64,000 bases of DNA from Nemopilema nomurai (GCA_003864495.1 ML133420.1:2939852-3003851), one strand, 5' to 3'; counted from the first letter of the stretch, positions 1-12,535 are shown. Numbers and translations are program-made. Notes: generated by a model from the letters alone, not told the origin.

Positions 1-298
1 ATCCCGGGGGGACGGGGGGGACTGGACCCCCCCTTCCAAAAAAATTAGAGTAGTGATTTTGTGTTAGAATTTATATCATTTTCTTCCAAAGAAATAGTTT
101 CCTTTGTACCTGGGCTAGCACTGCACTATAGCCACTTTGTTGAGCTCTAATAAACTATTGGTTATGTTAGCATATTGGTGTCGCTCCGTGTTTTTGGTTC
201 GGCTGACACCCCAAATTGACAAGATAGATTTACGGCCCTGGCTATTTAACTGCATTCCAGTGAACCGGAAGGTTAATGGGCGGATATTCGCTGCAACT

Positions 299-664
299 GG
301 TTGACATGGCACTCAAGCGTGTCGCTTTGCTACCATAAATATTAGGCCCTCCACAATCAGTGAAACGTTGTTAACAATAGCTTATTGTTTCAAAACAAAT
401 CAATCGTTGTTTTCAAGCAACACCCATTATCAACATTCGCTCATTTGTGTACTGCACACTTTTCACATTTGCGTACTGCACAGTCTGTAAGAATATTGGG
501 GCTCTGTAACCAGCTATGTACGTTGTGCCCTTATTTTGAGTAATTAAAAACGAAGTCTGGTTACAACATGCCTTTGTTTGTTTAACATGTATTTTGATGT
601 CTTTATTCCATTTATTTGCTCATTGGACGCTTTCGCCATAGCTGTTTAATAATTCTTAAATATC
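299..664. repeat. Dispersed repeat copy A, left part
   Basis: From about 425 this stretch matches bases 2942-3180 closely, and the repeat resumes at about 1390-1575 after an inserted palindrome. A shorter match (ggttgacatggca) begins near 299. It looks like an old mobile-element or segmental repeat with no coding potential that I recognise. The sister copy at 2942-3356 lacks the insertion and so gives the pre-insertion state. Confidence 0.85.
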
Positions 665-1389
665 ACAATTGCTAGAAAAAGCGGAACTATTTTTCGCATA
701 CTTAAAAGTACTTTTTTCGTCCGACACTCCTCAGAGTATGCAAACGTCGGAAGATAACCAAAAACTGACCGAATAAATAGCCAGATGCGGATCGAAAACA
801 CTAGAGGGTGATAAGCAGAACGCGTGATTGGTTGTAATTGACCAATCTGCGTTACTTAACACCTCACTTTAGAAGAGCCCAAGGGAAAAGACGAACTCTT
901 TCTGTCTACAAAGAATGGGATTTTCCATTGAAATATAGACAGACTCCAAAACACCTAGGTGAAAGGACGACCTAGCTTGCCCAATTATATGAAAAACTGA
1001 TAAGCTAGGTAAGCTGATAAGCTGATAAGCTTCATATAATTGGGCAAGCTAGGTCGTCCTTTCACCTAGGTGTTTTGGAGTCTGTCTATATTTCAATGGA
1101 AAATCCCATTCTTTGTAGACAGAAAGAGTTCGTCTTTTCCCTTGGGCTCTTCTAAAGTGAGGTGTTAAGTAACGCAGATTGGTCAATTACAACCAATCAC
1201 GCGTTCTGCTTATCACCCTCTAGTGTTTTCGATCCGCATCTGGCTATTTATTCGGTCAGTTTTTGGTTATCTTCCGACGTTTGCATACTCTGAGGAGTGT
1301 CGGACGAAAAAAGTACTTTTAAGTATGCGAAAAATAGTTCCGCTTTTTCTAGCAATTGTGAAGTTTTGTACCACAAAGCACTTGTTCAC
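663..1389. mobile_element. Foldback (long palindrome) element with target-site duplication
   Basis: Arms 663-993 and 1031-1361 are reverse complements over 331 bases with no mismatch I could find, around a 37-base spacer of repeated gctgataa motifs. The right arm continues a further 28 bases (to 1389) that the left arm lacks. The sequence aattcttaaata occurs directly outside both ends (651-662 and 1390-1401). The related repeat at about 3170-3182 has it only once, so this reads as an insertion with a 12-base duplication. There is no open frame of note. Foldback/MITE-type non-autonomous elements fit this structure; the mobilising enzyme is unknown. Confidence 0.85.
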
Positions 1390-1575
1390 AATTCTTAAAT
1401 AATTTTGCTCGATTCGCCCTTGAATGTCTGGTCAAAATTCGAGCACGTCATAATGACTGGACGCTTGGATTTTGAATGCAACACAAGATTTCTACCAACC
1501 GTATTTTGCTTGCGTTAGCGGAAAACCAACTCATGCTGCCCTTGAGTCATCCCCTAAACAAGATTATAACTCAAC
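1390..1575. repeat. Dispersed repeat copy A, right part
   Basis: This continues the repeat interrupted by the palindrome. It matches about 3170-3356 nearly base for base, including gattcgcccttgaatgtctg. Short frames here, such as the one from 1472, are probably not genes. Confidence 0.8.
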
Positions 1576-2309
1576 AATGGAATGGCTTGACAACAGCTGT
1601 CACTCGAAGGGGATGTCCCTAGCGGCACTGGGAGTCGAGAGAAAATCAAGAATTTTTAGTGTTAGCGGAATTAGGCAATTTTAGGGGTGGGAAAATTAAA
1701 CACTTTTTTAGCTATGACCATCACGTTTGATTTCTCCCCTCGTGTTTAGTCATTAAAAATTTATCAAGGAAAACCATGCAATTGTTTTAAAAGACATAAA
1801 ACTTTGATTTTCTCAAGTTTTCCTTGGCAATCTTTCTTTGAGAAGTCTAGTATGCTTGTGTCGGTTGGGTAGGTTGGGGTAAATGAGAATTTTTTACTTG
1901 ACAAGTGGACTTGTTCAAAAGCAGGCGTGCCCGTTTCTGCGCTAGTAAACTTGACATTTCCAATGATATTTTACAACTCTGAAAGCAAAATTTTAACTGT
2001 TGGACTTATCGGATAAATTATGAAAACTACCTGGGTCTGTGAGTATCAGTTCTCCAATCACATTTCCCGCTCATCTCAGATCTGCCTCCTACGATGGCTT
2101 GTCCAAGGCCGAACCAACCACTTTCGATGTCTTTTTTTCTTAGATTTTTAGTGCATTAGTAGGGCTGTCGCTGTCCCACACACGAATAAAAGTTTTTCTT
2201 CGTCAATGGAGTCACTTTTGCAATAAACTTGGCACCAGCAGTGAAGGGCACTAAAAAACCAAGGACCTATCCACGCCAAAAGAAATTGGCAAACAGACTT
2301 TTTATTATT

Positions 2310-2422
2310 CTACACGAGCAATTAAAACTTGTCATGAAAAATTTTCAATCAAAACTTGATATAATTTACACGGGCAAATATATTTGTCAAGGAAAATTGC
2401 CAAGGAAAAATTGCTCGTGTAG
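2310..2422. repeat. Small inverted-repeat element
   Basis: A 113-base AT-rich stretch is bounded by a 14-base perfect inverted repeat (ctacacgagcaatt at 2310-2323 and its complement at 2409-2422). Degenerate copies of the same motif lie inside. It looks like a short MITE-like sequence without a clear target duplication. Confidence 0.45.
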
Positions 2423-2564
2423 GTGTGACCTAAATGATCACGTGCTATGAGCCCTTTCAGCCACCCAAGAAGAAAAATGCCAGCCTGTTCGTCATTTTTA
2501 TTTCATCCAAAATAAAATTAGCATTTGTATGATATGATTACTATGCAAATATCGGCTTTCTAAG

Positions 2565-2698
2565 GCTTGATGTACTCTACTTATTACAAATCCTGAATGG
2601 CACAGTTAACTTTGTGATTGTTATCAATTTGGATTGACATCTTTCATGGCATCCGTTTTGTCTACCAATTTTTTGTCTGCCCTCTTTTGAAGGTAAAC
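2565..2698 (+). repeat. Dispersed repeat B, first copy
   Basis: About 134 bases recur at 3568-3701 with only a few substitutions, in the same orientation. No coding function was seen. Confidence 0.8.
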
Positions 2699-2941
2699 AA
2701 CTAAAGAAAGAATTTCATTTTCGTGTTACAATGCTGTCCCCTAAATCCAAGAAAAAATTTGTGGCCCTCCCCTTATAATATGGAAAGACAACAGGCCCTT
2801 TGCATATAATAATACAAAGTTAACTGAAAACCAAATCATTGTTAAAGCAATTGGCCTGTTCAGAAAGGCCGTTTGTCCCGGAAAAAGCCACTATCAATTT
2901 GGATTGATATTTTTTATGCAGCTGGTTGACATGGCAACATT

Positions 2942-3356
2942 CATTATCAACATTCGCTCATTTGCGTACTGCACACTTTTCACATTTGCGTACTGCACAC
3001 AGTTTGTAAGAATATTGGGGCTCTGTAACCAGCTATGTACGTTGTGCCCTTATTTTGAGTATTTAAAAACGAAGTCTGGTTACAACATGCCTTTGTTCGT
3101 TTAACATGTATTTTGATGTCTTTATTCCATTTATTTGCTCATTGGACGCTTTCACCATAGCTGTTTAATAATTCTTAAATAATTTTGCTCGATTCGCCCT
3201 TGAATGTCTGGTCAAAATTCGAGCACGTCATAATGACTGGACGCTTGGATTTTGAAATGCAACACAAGATTTCTACCACCCGTATTTTGCTTGCGTTAGC
3301 GGAAAACCAACTCATGCTGCCCTTGAGTCATCCCCTAAACAAGATTATAACTTAAA
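2942..3356 (+). repeat. Dispersed repeat copy A', empty site
   Basis: This uninterrupted counterpart of 425-664 plus 1390-1575 shows the single aattcttaaata target at about 3170-3182 that was duplicated when the palindrome inserted into the other copy. Its right end abuts a MITE at 3358. Confidence 0.85.
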
Positions 3357-3357
3357 G

Positions 3358-3569
3358 GCATTGAGTCATGATAAATGGAAAGCGTATACCCAAATTGCAA
3401 AAGTTGCTGAGTCATTATGATAGCTCCGTTATTCTGATTGGCTGTCAAGCAAACTACACACATGATGTTTTAACCTCGCAGTTGATGTCATGAATCACAT
3501 GAAAGCCAATTTATCACATAAAAACAGACAACAGCCCGTGGAAAACCGCTATTTACCATGACTCAATGC
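3358..3569. mobile_element. MITE with 19-base terminal inverted repeats
   Basis: The 212-base unit starts with gcattgagtcatgataaat (3358-3376) and ends with its inverted complement with one mismatch (3551-3569). It has no open frame. It lies exactly between repeat A' and repeat B', suggesting insertion at or near their junction. The transposase family could not be named from the termini alone. Confidence 0.7.
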
Positions 3570-3701
3570 TTGATGTACTCTACTTATTACAAATTCTGAA
3601 GGGCACAGTTAACTTTGTGATTGTTATCAATTTGGATTAACATCTTTCATGGCATCCGTTTTGTCTACCAATTTTTTATCTGCCCTCTTTTCAAGGTAAA
3701 A
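3568..3701 (+). repeat. Dispersed repeat B, second copy
   Basis: This is the second copy of the 134-base repeat at 2565-2698. It is followed by a C-run (ccccccc near 3715), after which the similarity ends. Confidence 0.8.
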
Positions 3702-5117
3702 AGTTACAGAAGCGCCCCCCCGCAGTACCGTTCGCCCCAACCGCGCCATTAATAACGCGTTCTTTCTTTAAAATAAGAATAGTGGCACAAGACGAATGCT
3801 GCATCTATCTTTTGAAGTGTAACAGCAGTCAGGCCCGAGCTGTACAGAGGACTACAAGTTACACATTAACATATTCATTCCTTCAACAATAAAGATGACC
3901 CAAGTGAGACATGGAAACCACGTTAAAATTATAGTTACCAACTACATTTTTTAATAGAAATTTTAAATAGAAAGCTACGCGGAAACACGTGAAGCACTCA
4001 ACCAATAATATTTATGAAAAACAGCAAGAGTGACTAACATGATATAAGAAAGGCAATGTAAGATACAATGGTATAAAAACAATTGAGTCATGTACTTAAG
4101 GTAGATACCGAAAAGGAATGAAAACGAGGGTATGACGTAGGTAGCGCTGAAACGATGCAATAAAAATTAGTCATTAAACTGATTCGGAAAGGAGCGGCTA
4201 AACAAAACGAAGCAAACTATTTGATGACGAAAGAAAAGAAAAAATATATCTAAATGAATGAAGAAAAGAGAAGTAACTATGAAGAGAATTGCAACTCCAG
4301 AGGGAATTGAGCAACCGCTGCTTGTGTTGGCAATCGGCGCAGCTGGCCTACTTGTCAATGTTCTCGGAATCTTCTCGTTTTGTGTACGACTGAATCTGCA
4401 GCGAAAAGATTGAAGGAAACAGCCAAAAGAAAGCTAGATGCAGATGCTTTGATGACGAAAAATAATTTACGGAAATTGTTGAGTACGAATTGAAGTCTCA
4501 TATGCCCTATTATCGTGCCTACACATGATAATGGTGAGAATTCAGAATTAAGAAGGATCTGCCTAGAAGTTTTTAACGTGGTACATAATTTAGTATTCAG
4601 TTAATCGCTGTGCCAGCTCGGGGGGCTCTCAACACTGGCGCGAGAACCCATAGATGTGAAAAATCTGACATATCATAAAATTCTGACTTAGTCAGGGGGC
4701 GTTTCTTCCCTGTCAATTATAGGCATTCCCTGTTGTCTAAAAATAAATGCAAACATGTAAACGGGCATTGCATGAAAGCAAGGAAAATCTTTGCGCAATA
4801 GACTGACCATAGGCAGAGACGACAATGGCAAATCCAGTAAGCTGCTTCTTGATGCAAATTCGTAAATCTTTGGCTAAATTACACAGTAATCTCAGAATAT
4901 GTGTCAGAGAAACTGAAAGAATTAAAATCAAGAATTTTGCGATAAATTGATATCAAAAAGTGGAGAGAAATAAAAAAGTAGACTTAGAGTTTCACGATAT
5001 TGCGGAAAAAGCGAAGAAAAAGTAAAGGGGCGTGGTTTGGGTGTGGTCATTGCCTGAATTTAGTATAGCCATGTTGAGCAACCCTCAGATTCTGGCCTAG
5101 ATCCGCCGCCGCAAATG
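3702..5117. other. Intergenic stretch around the ZnT-like fragment
   Basis: Apart from the fragment at 4279-4413 I see no exon with splice signals and no repeat structure. The sequence is AT-rich with scattered short frames judged to be chance. Confidence 0.5.
4279..4413 (+). pseudogene. Isolated SLC30A (ZnT)-like zinc transporter exon fragment
   Basis: The 44-codon frame reads KRIATPEGIEQPLLVLAIGA then AGLLVNVLGIFSFC. This resembles the cation diffusion facilitator region around transmembrane helices 3-4 of SLC30A1/SLC30A10-type zinc exporters, where E-x-I-x-x-P-L-L-V precedes a Gly-rich helix and LVN-x-x-G. An ATG at 4279 and a stop at 4411 bound it, but no His-rich loop, first helices or C-terminal domain was seen within several kilobases. 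It is either a stray duplicated exon or a relic. The family call rests on motif memory, not on an alignment. Confidence 0.5.
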
Positions 5118-5270
5118 TCGGAAAATAAGCAGAAGCTAGCACAATAAATAGCCAGATGCGGATCAAAAACACTAGAGAATGGTAAGAAGAGCGCAAGAGA
5201 GCATAGGGAAAAGACGAACAACACTTGGTTGTAAAACGACCGAGCTTACCCAGTTATGCAAAAATTGTCG
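5118..5270 (+). repeat. Diverged solo arm of the foldback family
   Basis: The stretch aataaatagccagatgcgga followed by a close match to cactagag, and later gggaaaagacgaac, follows the left arm of the palindrome at 663-993 (near 770-900) in order, with many substitutions and gaps. Only one arm is present, so this is an old partial copy. Confidence 0.65.
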
Positions 5271-6465
5271 TCACTGTATGTTTTGGCGCAATCTGGATTC
5301 TCCAAAAGTTGTTCCCTATAGCTGAATCACACTTTATTTAGGCATTGCGTCTTTTACAAAATCGACGCGGCTGCTCTCTTTCTGCAGAAGTTTTGGTCTT
5401 TATGCTCTTCTTTCTTCTTAATAAAGCGTTATCAGTAGCCTGGGCTCATATTTGCATGGGAGCTATCTCTAATCAAGGGAAACCCATGCAGCCAGAATGC
5501 ACTTGGTCAAGCAGATCGAACTTGCATTTATGATCAACATTGGTGCTGACTGTTCTAATCCAGTGTTCATCATTCCGTCGTTGAAGCTTTATTGCACTGA
5601 AGAAAAATTTATGGGGAATATAGATTAGGCCTGTGTTATTTTGCCACATTTTCTGTAATCTTCAACCCACTTCCTTGGGGGCCTAAGCACCAAGAAATCT
5701 GATGGTAGCAAATCTTTTTAACTTTCACACCTTCTGCTACAAAAAATTTGCATCCCTACAAATTCTTTTCCTTCAATTGAGTAAAGGAATTTGATCTAGT
5801 GATTGGATGGTAAATTATCTTGTGCGAAAAACAGACCGCTTTTTCTTTCAGATATCTGTTACGACAAAAAAGTGCAATGAGATTTACTTCAAAATCTTTT
5901 GTGGTATCGTAAAATTTTCCACAAAGCAAGTCCAACAAATGTAAAACACAGATTCTTTACGGCGAAGAGCAACTAAAATTATTGCTAGTCCAGTTATATT
6001 AATTTTCAAATTTTGCATATGAAGGGAAAACTAAGTTCACTACCAAAACGATGTTTCCTCAAACCAAATCTTCTCCACATCTTGGCATGAAGTGTATTTT
6101 TATATTAACTTTTTACAACTGCGTATTGGAATTTCCCTTAAAAGCTATTGCAAATACACTAAATCAAGGAGCCATTGTTGTCATTGCCGTAGATAAAAAT
6201 TTATGCATGCGCCATACTTCAAACCAGCATTTTCAGCGTTGCAATTTTGAATGTCTAAAGAATCTTGAATTGAATTGCAAATAGTTTTCCAACTTCACGA
6301 AGTAATAAGACAACTGATCAAAAGGATTTGGGAATAAGGACCCTAAAAGTATATCTATGAAAAACAATTATGTCATTTTAAGTAGTATCAAAAGATGCTT
6401 TGCATAGGTTTGATTTACAAATCCGCTGTTGGAGAATGTAATTCTTTACTTAAATCCTAAACGAA
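5271..6465. other. Upstream region of the P450 gene
   Basis: No coding exon could be supported here. A separate P450 first exon (membrane anchor) could lie here if the start at 6466 is wrong, but no convincing candidate with a matching donor phase was found. A promoter is presumably present; no motif stands out. Confidence 0.4.
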
Positions 6466-9400
6466 ATGCCAAACATAATACCACTCATGCTGCAAATCGA
6501 CATTGTGTGTTTATTCTTTTTCAGGCTGTTTGTCAAACCGTTTTCGTTTTTTGAGAAGAGTGGAATCCCCCACCCGGAATTCAGCAGATTAACTGGGAAT
6601 CTGTTGGATATTTTGCAGGAGGTATGTGTTTTCCCTCCAAATAATAAATGCTTGTGCGGTGAAACCGGTCTTCATTTTTCCGGTTTCATCCGGTTCCGAC
6701 GAGCGGTGCACCATTCACTGCAATTGGAATCCAGATCTGCTCGAGTCCTGGATATTCCTGGCAAATTTTACTCTGGAATTTCAAAAGATATCGTTCCCTT
6801 GCCTTGCCCAATTACACTTTGAAGTGACTTGAACACTATTCAAGCTGAATGAATTTTTGCGATAATAATTGTTTTGTAAAAACGACGCACAATTGGATTG
6901 GTGATGAGAATTTATATGCTTACTGGAGCAGTATTGAAAAATGGACCCAACGATTTCGTGGCATTAATCCCTTCCAGTTAGGATAAGGATTCGCTGGATA
7001 TGTAGTGTCTCTTCGGGACGGCTTGAATCTAGGCTTGAATCTAGGTTGAATCTAGGTTGAATCTTGAATGCTGGTGTAGCACGCAAGCCAACAGTTCTTT
7101 GTTGATTTTTGTGAGAATGATGTATAATAGGATTAAACAGGAGTAGACTCTTTCTCGGAGAATAAATACTAAATTATAATACTATGAAATAAATACTATG
7201 AAAATAAATACTAAATTATAATACTATGAAAATGAATACTAAATTATAATACCATGAAAAGGAATACTAAATTATAATACTATGAAAATGAATACTAAAT
7301 TATAATACTATGCAATAAATAATAAATACTAATATATAATGCTATCTAAATGAATACTAAATTATAATACTATCAAAATAAATACTATCAAAATAAATAC
7401 TATCAAAATAAATGCTATGAAAATAAATACTAAATTATAATACTATGAAAACTAATACTAAATTATAATACTATGAAAATGGATACTAAATTATAATACT
7501 ATGCAAATAAATACTAAATTATAATACTATGCAATAAATACTATGAAAATAAATACTAAATTATAATACAAGGAAAATAAATACCAAAATGAAGATGGCT
7601 TTGTATCCAAATATCAGTGGTTCATTCTTTAAATTTTTAAGTGCCGATTATCCATCATAATTTTGTTTAAATTCTTTCGTTTTTTAGAATTCCAATGTGA
7701 GTTTCATTTCTTCAAACAGGAAGAGATTCGGAAATGTCTTTGGGTATGCTTTACCTAACTATACATCATCTGTAGTTTATGGATTTCCAGAGAAATTCGT
7801 GATATAACGAGAAATGCAGGAAATTCATAATGCTATGGTCGTTGATTTGTCATGAAAATAACCATCTACGTCTGAAACGAAATCTTCACTTGGCCTTTAG
7901 AATGTCACTGTTACAGTTTTTGACGTCAATCTAGTGAGTGCTGCTTTTCATGGAATACATTTTGCATTCTAATAATATTTATGCCCTGTTGTTTATTTTT
8001 GCTAGCTCGAATTATATTAAAATTCCATTTATTCCATTTGTTTACCGGCAGCTTTTTAGAATGGTTTCACTCATAGAAGTCAATATCGTACTTCTTGTTT
8101 CAAGAAAAAGGAAATAGATAGTAAAGGCACATTCTATAGAGAGAGATGGAGTAGATTTAAACAATATACGCAGAAGATTTCATCTCCAAGATAATTTACC
8201 TGCAGCACCACCGTATCAGAATATCAATGCCATTAGTTTGAGGCACCACCCTTCAGTGTCCATCCCATTTTATCCTCTAAGTGCTGTACTCTGGCTACGG
8301 GTGCAAATGGGGCTGTCCGTTAATACCAAGCTCCTTTAAGTTGAATAAATTTTCTTCCACAAACTCTCTTCTAGGTTCTTTTTGGGAAGACGCCCATCAG
8401 TTGTTTGTACTGACCCAAAATTACTTGAAATAGTCTTTGTCAAAGAATTCAGCAATTTTCACAACAGAAGGGTATGCAACAGCTCCAAAGAGTTTTTATT
8501 TCTCTTCTATTTCAGCTTGATTCGATTTCTTTTCCCCTGGCATATTTATAATGGATAGCTAGTAAATCAACTTCATGTCATATCGTTCGCCTCTAAAAGA
8601 TGACGAGACATGTTTTTCTCTATGTTATTATTCAGATTACGCTCAAAGACGTCCTCTGCTCGTTCTGAGCAATCAAGTTCCGCATCACGCGTTTCTAACC
8701 TCCTAAATGTGCAACACGGAGCCAGGTCATCTTAACTCTCAGTGGAATCTAAGTTTTATATTTTAAGTGCTTAGTCTGTTTTGATATGATTGGATATTAA
8801 AGAAACCTACTATTCAAGGTTCTCGTTGGAAAACCAAGATGGCCAATGCATTTGAATATGGTAGCTGCAGAGTATGAAGACTGGAAGAGAATTCGTCCAA
8901 CTGTTAGTCCAACTTTCTCTTCGAGTAAAATCAAACAGGTGAGGTTTCGCTATTTAGAATGTTATAAGAGATGTTCATCTCGTCATCTTTCTACATCTAT
9001 CTTTCTACTGTTCCGCATTGATTTTAAACCTACTTTAATGCACTTACTGTATTGTAAAGGACACTTTAATTGAGGTTTTACTATTTACAGCATTATACAA
9101 ATCATTTTGCTGTAATCAGTTGTTAGTTTCTAGGTTCAAAGTGAAATGACAATGAATTTTACTTCATCTTTACTCCAGACCATTCCTTTGGTAATGCAGT
9201 CAATCAATACACTGGTAAATATATTGGATAAACATTCGCAAAAAGAGGAAACAATTGACATTTTCAAGTGAGTTTTTTCTATTTCGTATTAATGGTTGCT
9301 TTTCTATAGCCTTGTAGAACAGTATTCTAAGACTCTAGGTTTGAATTTATGAACTTTTTCAGCGCCAACTGATATTTATGATATTTATTGCAGTGTTTGG

Positions 9401-12372
9401 GGTGAAAGAAACTCGTAAAAAGTTAACAAACACTAATGTAGGTGTCAAAGAAATAGTTTAGCCTTGGGTGTGCACATAAAATGGTGTCCCAATCCATTGG
9501 AGGTATAATTTTCATTAGAGGGACATATTTGTATATGAAATATAGAATATAACCATAATTTTAATAATTAATTGGCTAATATCTTGCGTATACGTGTTTT
9601 CAATAAAATGCTTCTGTCAGAGAAAATCATTATTCAAAACCTTCTTGAAGATGCAACTCATGTTGAGTAGAAGTATACTTGATTATCTGTTGTCAATTTT
9701 AGGCTGTACGGACAGATGACAATGGAAGTAATTCTGTCTGTCGCGTTCGGCTTAAAAACAGAATACCAGTTGCTTGAAGATAAGAAGGTATCAGAAGCTG
9801 CTGCACAGTTCTTCACGCGCAGAGATAAAGCTTTAATTGTCGGTGAGATACGGGCCTCAGTTTTGTTTGGTCTTCTTACGTAAACATTGTTTGGTGGAAT
9901 ATACAATCAATAATATCAATTTCTGTTAATTGTGCTAATAGATTACTGAGTCATATCCTTGCTAGAGAATGGGTTGAAAAGAAGGCGAATTGTCCTTTAA
10001 AGAAAAGAGCACGATGTTATAAGAGACCTGTGCCTTCAAGTGATTTTAGGCTAACTTTATGTGCTTAGTTGTACATCAGCTATGAGTTAAGTACAATAAT
10101 GCATCATTGGTGATACAATAATGCATCGCATACATCTGGCCCTTTGGAGTAGGTAGCTCTATTAGAAGAAATATCGCAGAGAGGATATAGGCTATTCTAG
10201 ACAAACATGAAAACATATATTCATTCAGTCGATTGAACTGATTACAAAATTGTTTATATGATTCGATGATTAAATGCCTTTACGATTATTTAAAAATCAT
10301 GACATCGTACCATACAGGCCAAAACATACTTCATTTTTATTTTACTCATTAAGCAATAAAAGTTTTTCCGAGATTCTCTCCTACGAGAAGTTATTTTGTG
10401 GGAACCCACGTGATACTCAATGAATTGTTACAATATACCGAATTGATGTTTACATCGGTTGTTTCAAGAGCTGCTGCCATTCCCGACATTCATCAAGGAT
10501 CGTCTGAAGACCTTAGTAACCCCAGATCCAGATTACCTATTGAAGCTTCTGAAGCCCGTGGTTGATGAAAGAAAGAAGAATGCGTCCACGGTATGTTGAA
10601 GATATTTTTATACTTGCTGTGGTCAGCTGCTATTTCATTCCTAACCAAGTACAAAACAGGGATTGGCAAGTTACGTAGTCAAGCAAGAAGTTTCTGTGGC
10701 TATTTATTGAGATTTATTTATTATAATTTAAAGAGCATAAAATACTAAATAAATAATATCAGAGAATTTATAAATATAATTGTTGTTTTATAGTGACTTT
10801 ATTAGCATTCCTTATCGAAAAGTTTGGTATGGCGAATGCAACCATATGTGATAGGTTCAAAAAAATTTCAAACCAATTGTCTTGTCTTGCCTCGTTTCTA
10901 TTTGATGCAAACCTCGTAGAGAAAAGACTTTCTGCAGTTGTTATTGAGCGAAAACAAAGAGGGTGGCCAACACAAGCTAGGTGACGCAGAGATCTACGCC
11001 TCCGCAATCACCTTTCTGCTTGCGGGATACGAAACGACAAGCAACGCACTGGCATTCACGACATATCTGCTCGCACTGCATCCTGACATTCAAGAGCGGC
11101 TGTACAATGAAGTAAAGGACTGTGACATCAATTCAGAGGTATACATGTTCATTCCTTGCTGTGCTCATCCTCACTGCTATGCTCTTTTACACACCTTTTG
11201 TTTGCGGAAGGACAACAAGAAGTATTTTCGGAGTATTTTGGGAATAATGTGATATGAATTGTAATATAATTGAAAAAGATATTATATTTTCCGGTTTAAT
11301 ATATTATAATATAGTATTATATTGTATGTTATGATAACGTACATTAAAATATGATATGATATAATAAAATGAAAATATAATTAGTTTAGTTTAATATGAT
11401 GTTAAAATATGTTTATCCTCGTGATTTTTCCATAGGATGCCAAAGTTTATGAGGAAATCCAAAAAAATGACTATCTTGACGCAGTTTTCAACGAATCGCT
11501 TCGCATTTTCCCACCAGGCTGGCAGTGAGTAGCTATTTATTCTTCCACAATCTTCCACAAGTTTTTATTTTATCATTTTTACCAATGTTTTCTACCCGCT
11601 TTGTTCGATCGCACTTCTAGAACTTCACGGCATGCGGAGAAAGACATTGTTCTTGGAAAATACAGGATTCCAGCGAATACAACAGTCATTGTACCAATAT
11701 ATGTCATTCACCACTCCGAAGAATTTTGGAAGGACCATGATAAGTTTGATCCAGAGAGGTCAGTACTGCATATTGTTTCCTTCTCTCCACTTTATCACTC
11801 TTGTCAAAGTCTGTGTCATATGAGAAAAACCATACACAAATTATTTCCATTTTATCTACAGCTAGAATCTCTTGTCATACTGGTTTATGTTTAGTTTATG
11901 TTAAGTTTTCATAATTTTGAGCCCATCAGGTTCAGCAAAGAAAGGAAACACGAAATCATTCCATACACTTACATGCCGTTTGGACATGGACCTCGCAATT
12001 GCATTGGAATGCGATTTGCATTAATCGAAGCCAAACTCACTCTCATCGCGCTGTTAAAGAAATTTCGTTTTGTCAAAACAGATGAAACAGAGGTAAGGCG
12101 TTTTAGAAAGACGATATGTTGTACCAAATGTGTGCGAGAAACATGTATTTTAAAAGTGAGTTTGAAACATGACATTTTAAGCTTTGGAGCAAAAGCAATT
12201 AAACAAATATGCATGCCGTATCTGAGGCATAACTTGGTTTCTACTTCCATCTGTACCGTTAGAAAGGTTAACGTACTCGCTTCGTCTCTCTCAGCCATAC
12301 CCACTGAAGGTCTCGTACGGAATAACGATGAGTCCAGCAAACGGAGTCAGAATTCGCGTCATCGAGAGGTAA
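6466..12372 (+). CDS. Cytochrome P450, CYP3-clan-like monooxygenase
   Basis: Twelve exons keep phase throughout: 6466-6621, 7688-7743, 8375-8471, 8819-8938, 9179-9267, 9703-9842, 10469-10590, 10938-11138, 11436-11524, 11621-11758, 11930-12092, 12295-12372. They give about 482 residues, normal for a microsomal P450. Visible are the I-helix oxygen-activation motif AGYETT (residues 289-294), ESLR of the K helix (347-350), the PER-type motif, and the heme loop FGHGPRNCIG (420-429) with Cys427 as the expected iron ligand. The exon order resembles CYP3A/thromboxane-synthase relatives. The substrate cannot be told. The product should be anchored in the endoplasmic reticulum by a short N-terminal helix. 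The start is uncertain: ATG 6466 gives a short hydrophobic leader, but a good acceptor (ttctttttcag) ends at 6524, so a separate upstream anchor exon is possible. No lesion was seen. Confidence 0.95.
7018..7071 (+). repeat. Short tandem repeat cttgaatctagg
   Basis: Three to four imperfect copies of a 10-13 base unit lie in the first P450 intron. Confidence 0.6.
7155..7590 (+). repeat. AT-rich minisatellite in P450 intron 1
   Basis: There are many copies of a 20-28 base unit built from actaaattataatactatga and aaataaat, with frequent single-base variants and partial units. It is entirely intronic, between the exons ending at 6621 and starting at 7688. Confidence 0.9.
11266..11410. repeat. AT-rich simple sequence in P450 intron 8
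   Basis: A low-complexity tatata/taatat tract lies between the exons ending at 11138 and starting at 11436. Confidence 0.6.
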
Positions 12373-12535
12373 CTCATGATGGAAGACAGTGGTGATAAGG
12401 AAGAGAGGTAGAATTTCGTATAATTGTATTGCAATACGTCTTTAATGTGTGTTTATCCTTATGGTTTTATTTCTTCATTTAATCACGTTTTTTTTAAATT
12501 ACTTTATCATTTTCTAATTTAAGCCAGCTTGAAGT

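Noticed and set aside
1472..1684. Short plus-strand frame after the palindrome
   Set aside because: It lies in a dispersed repeat, and the other copy has a one-base difference (tgaatgcaac against tgaaatgcaac) that breaks the frame.
11969..12340. Minus-strand frame of 123 codons over the P450 heme exon
   Set aside because: It overlaps conserved P450 exons on the other strand and has no independent support.
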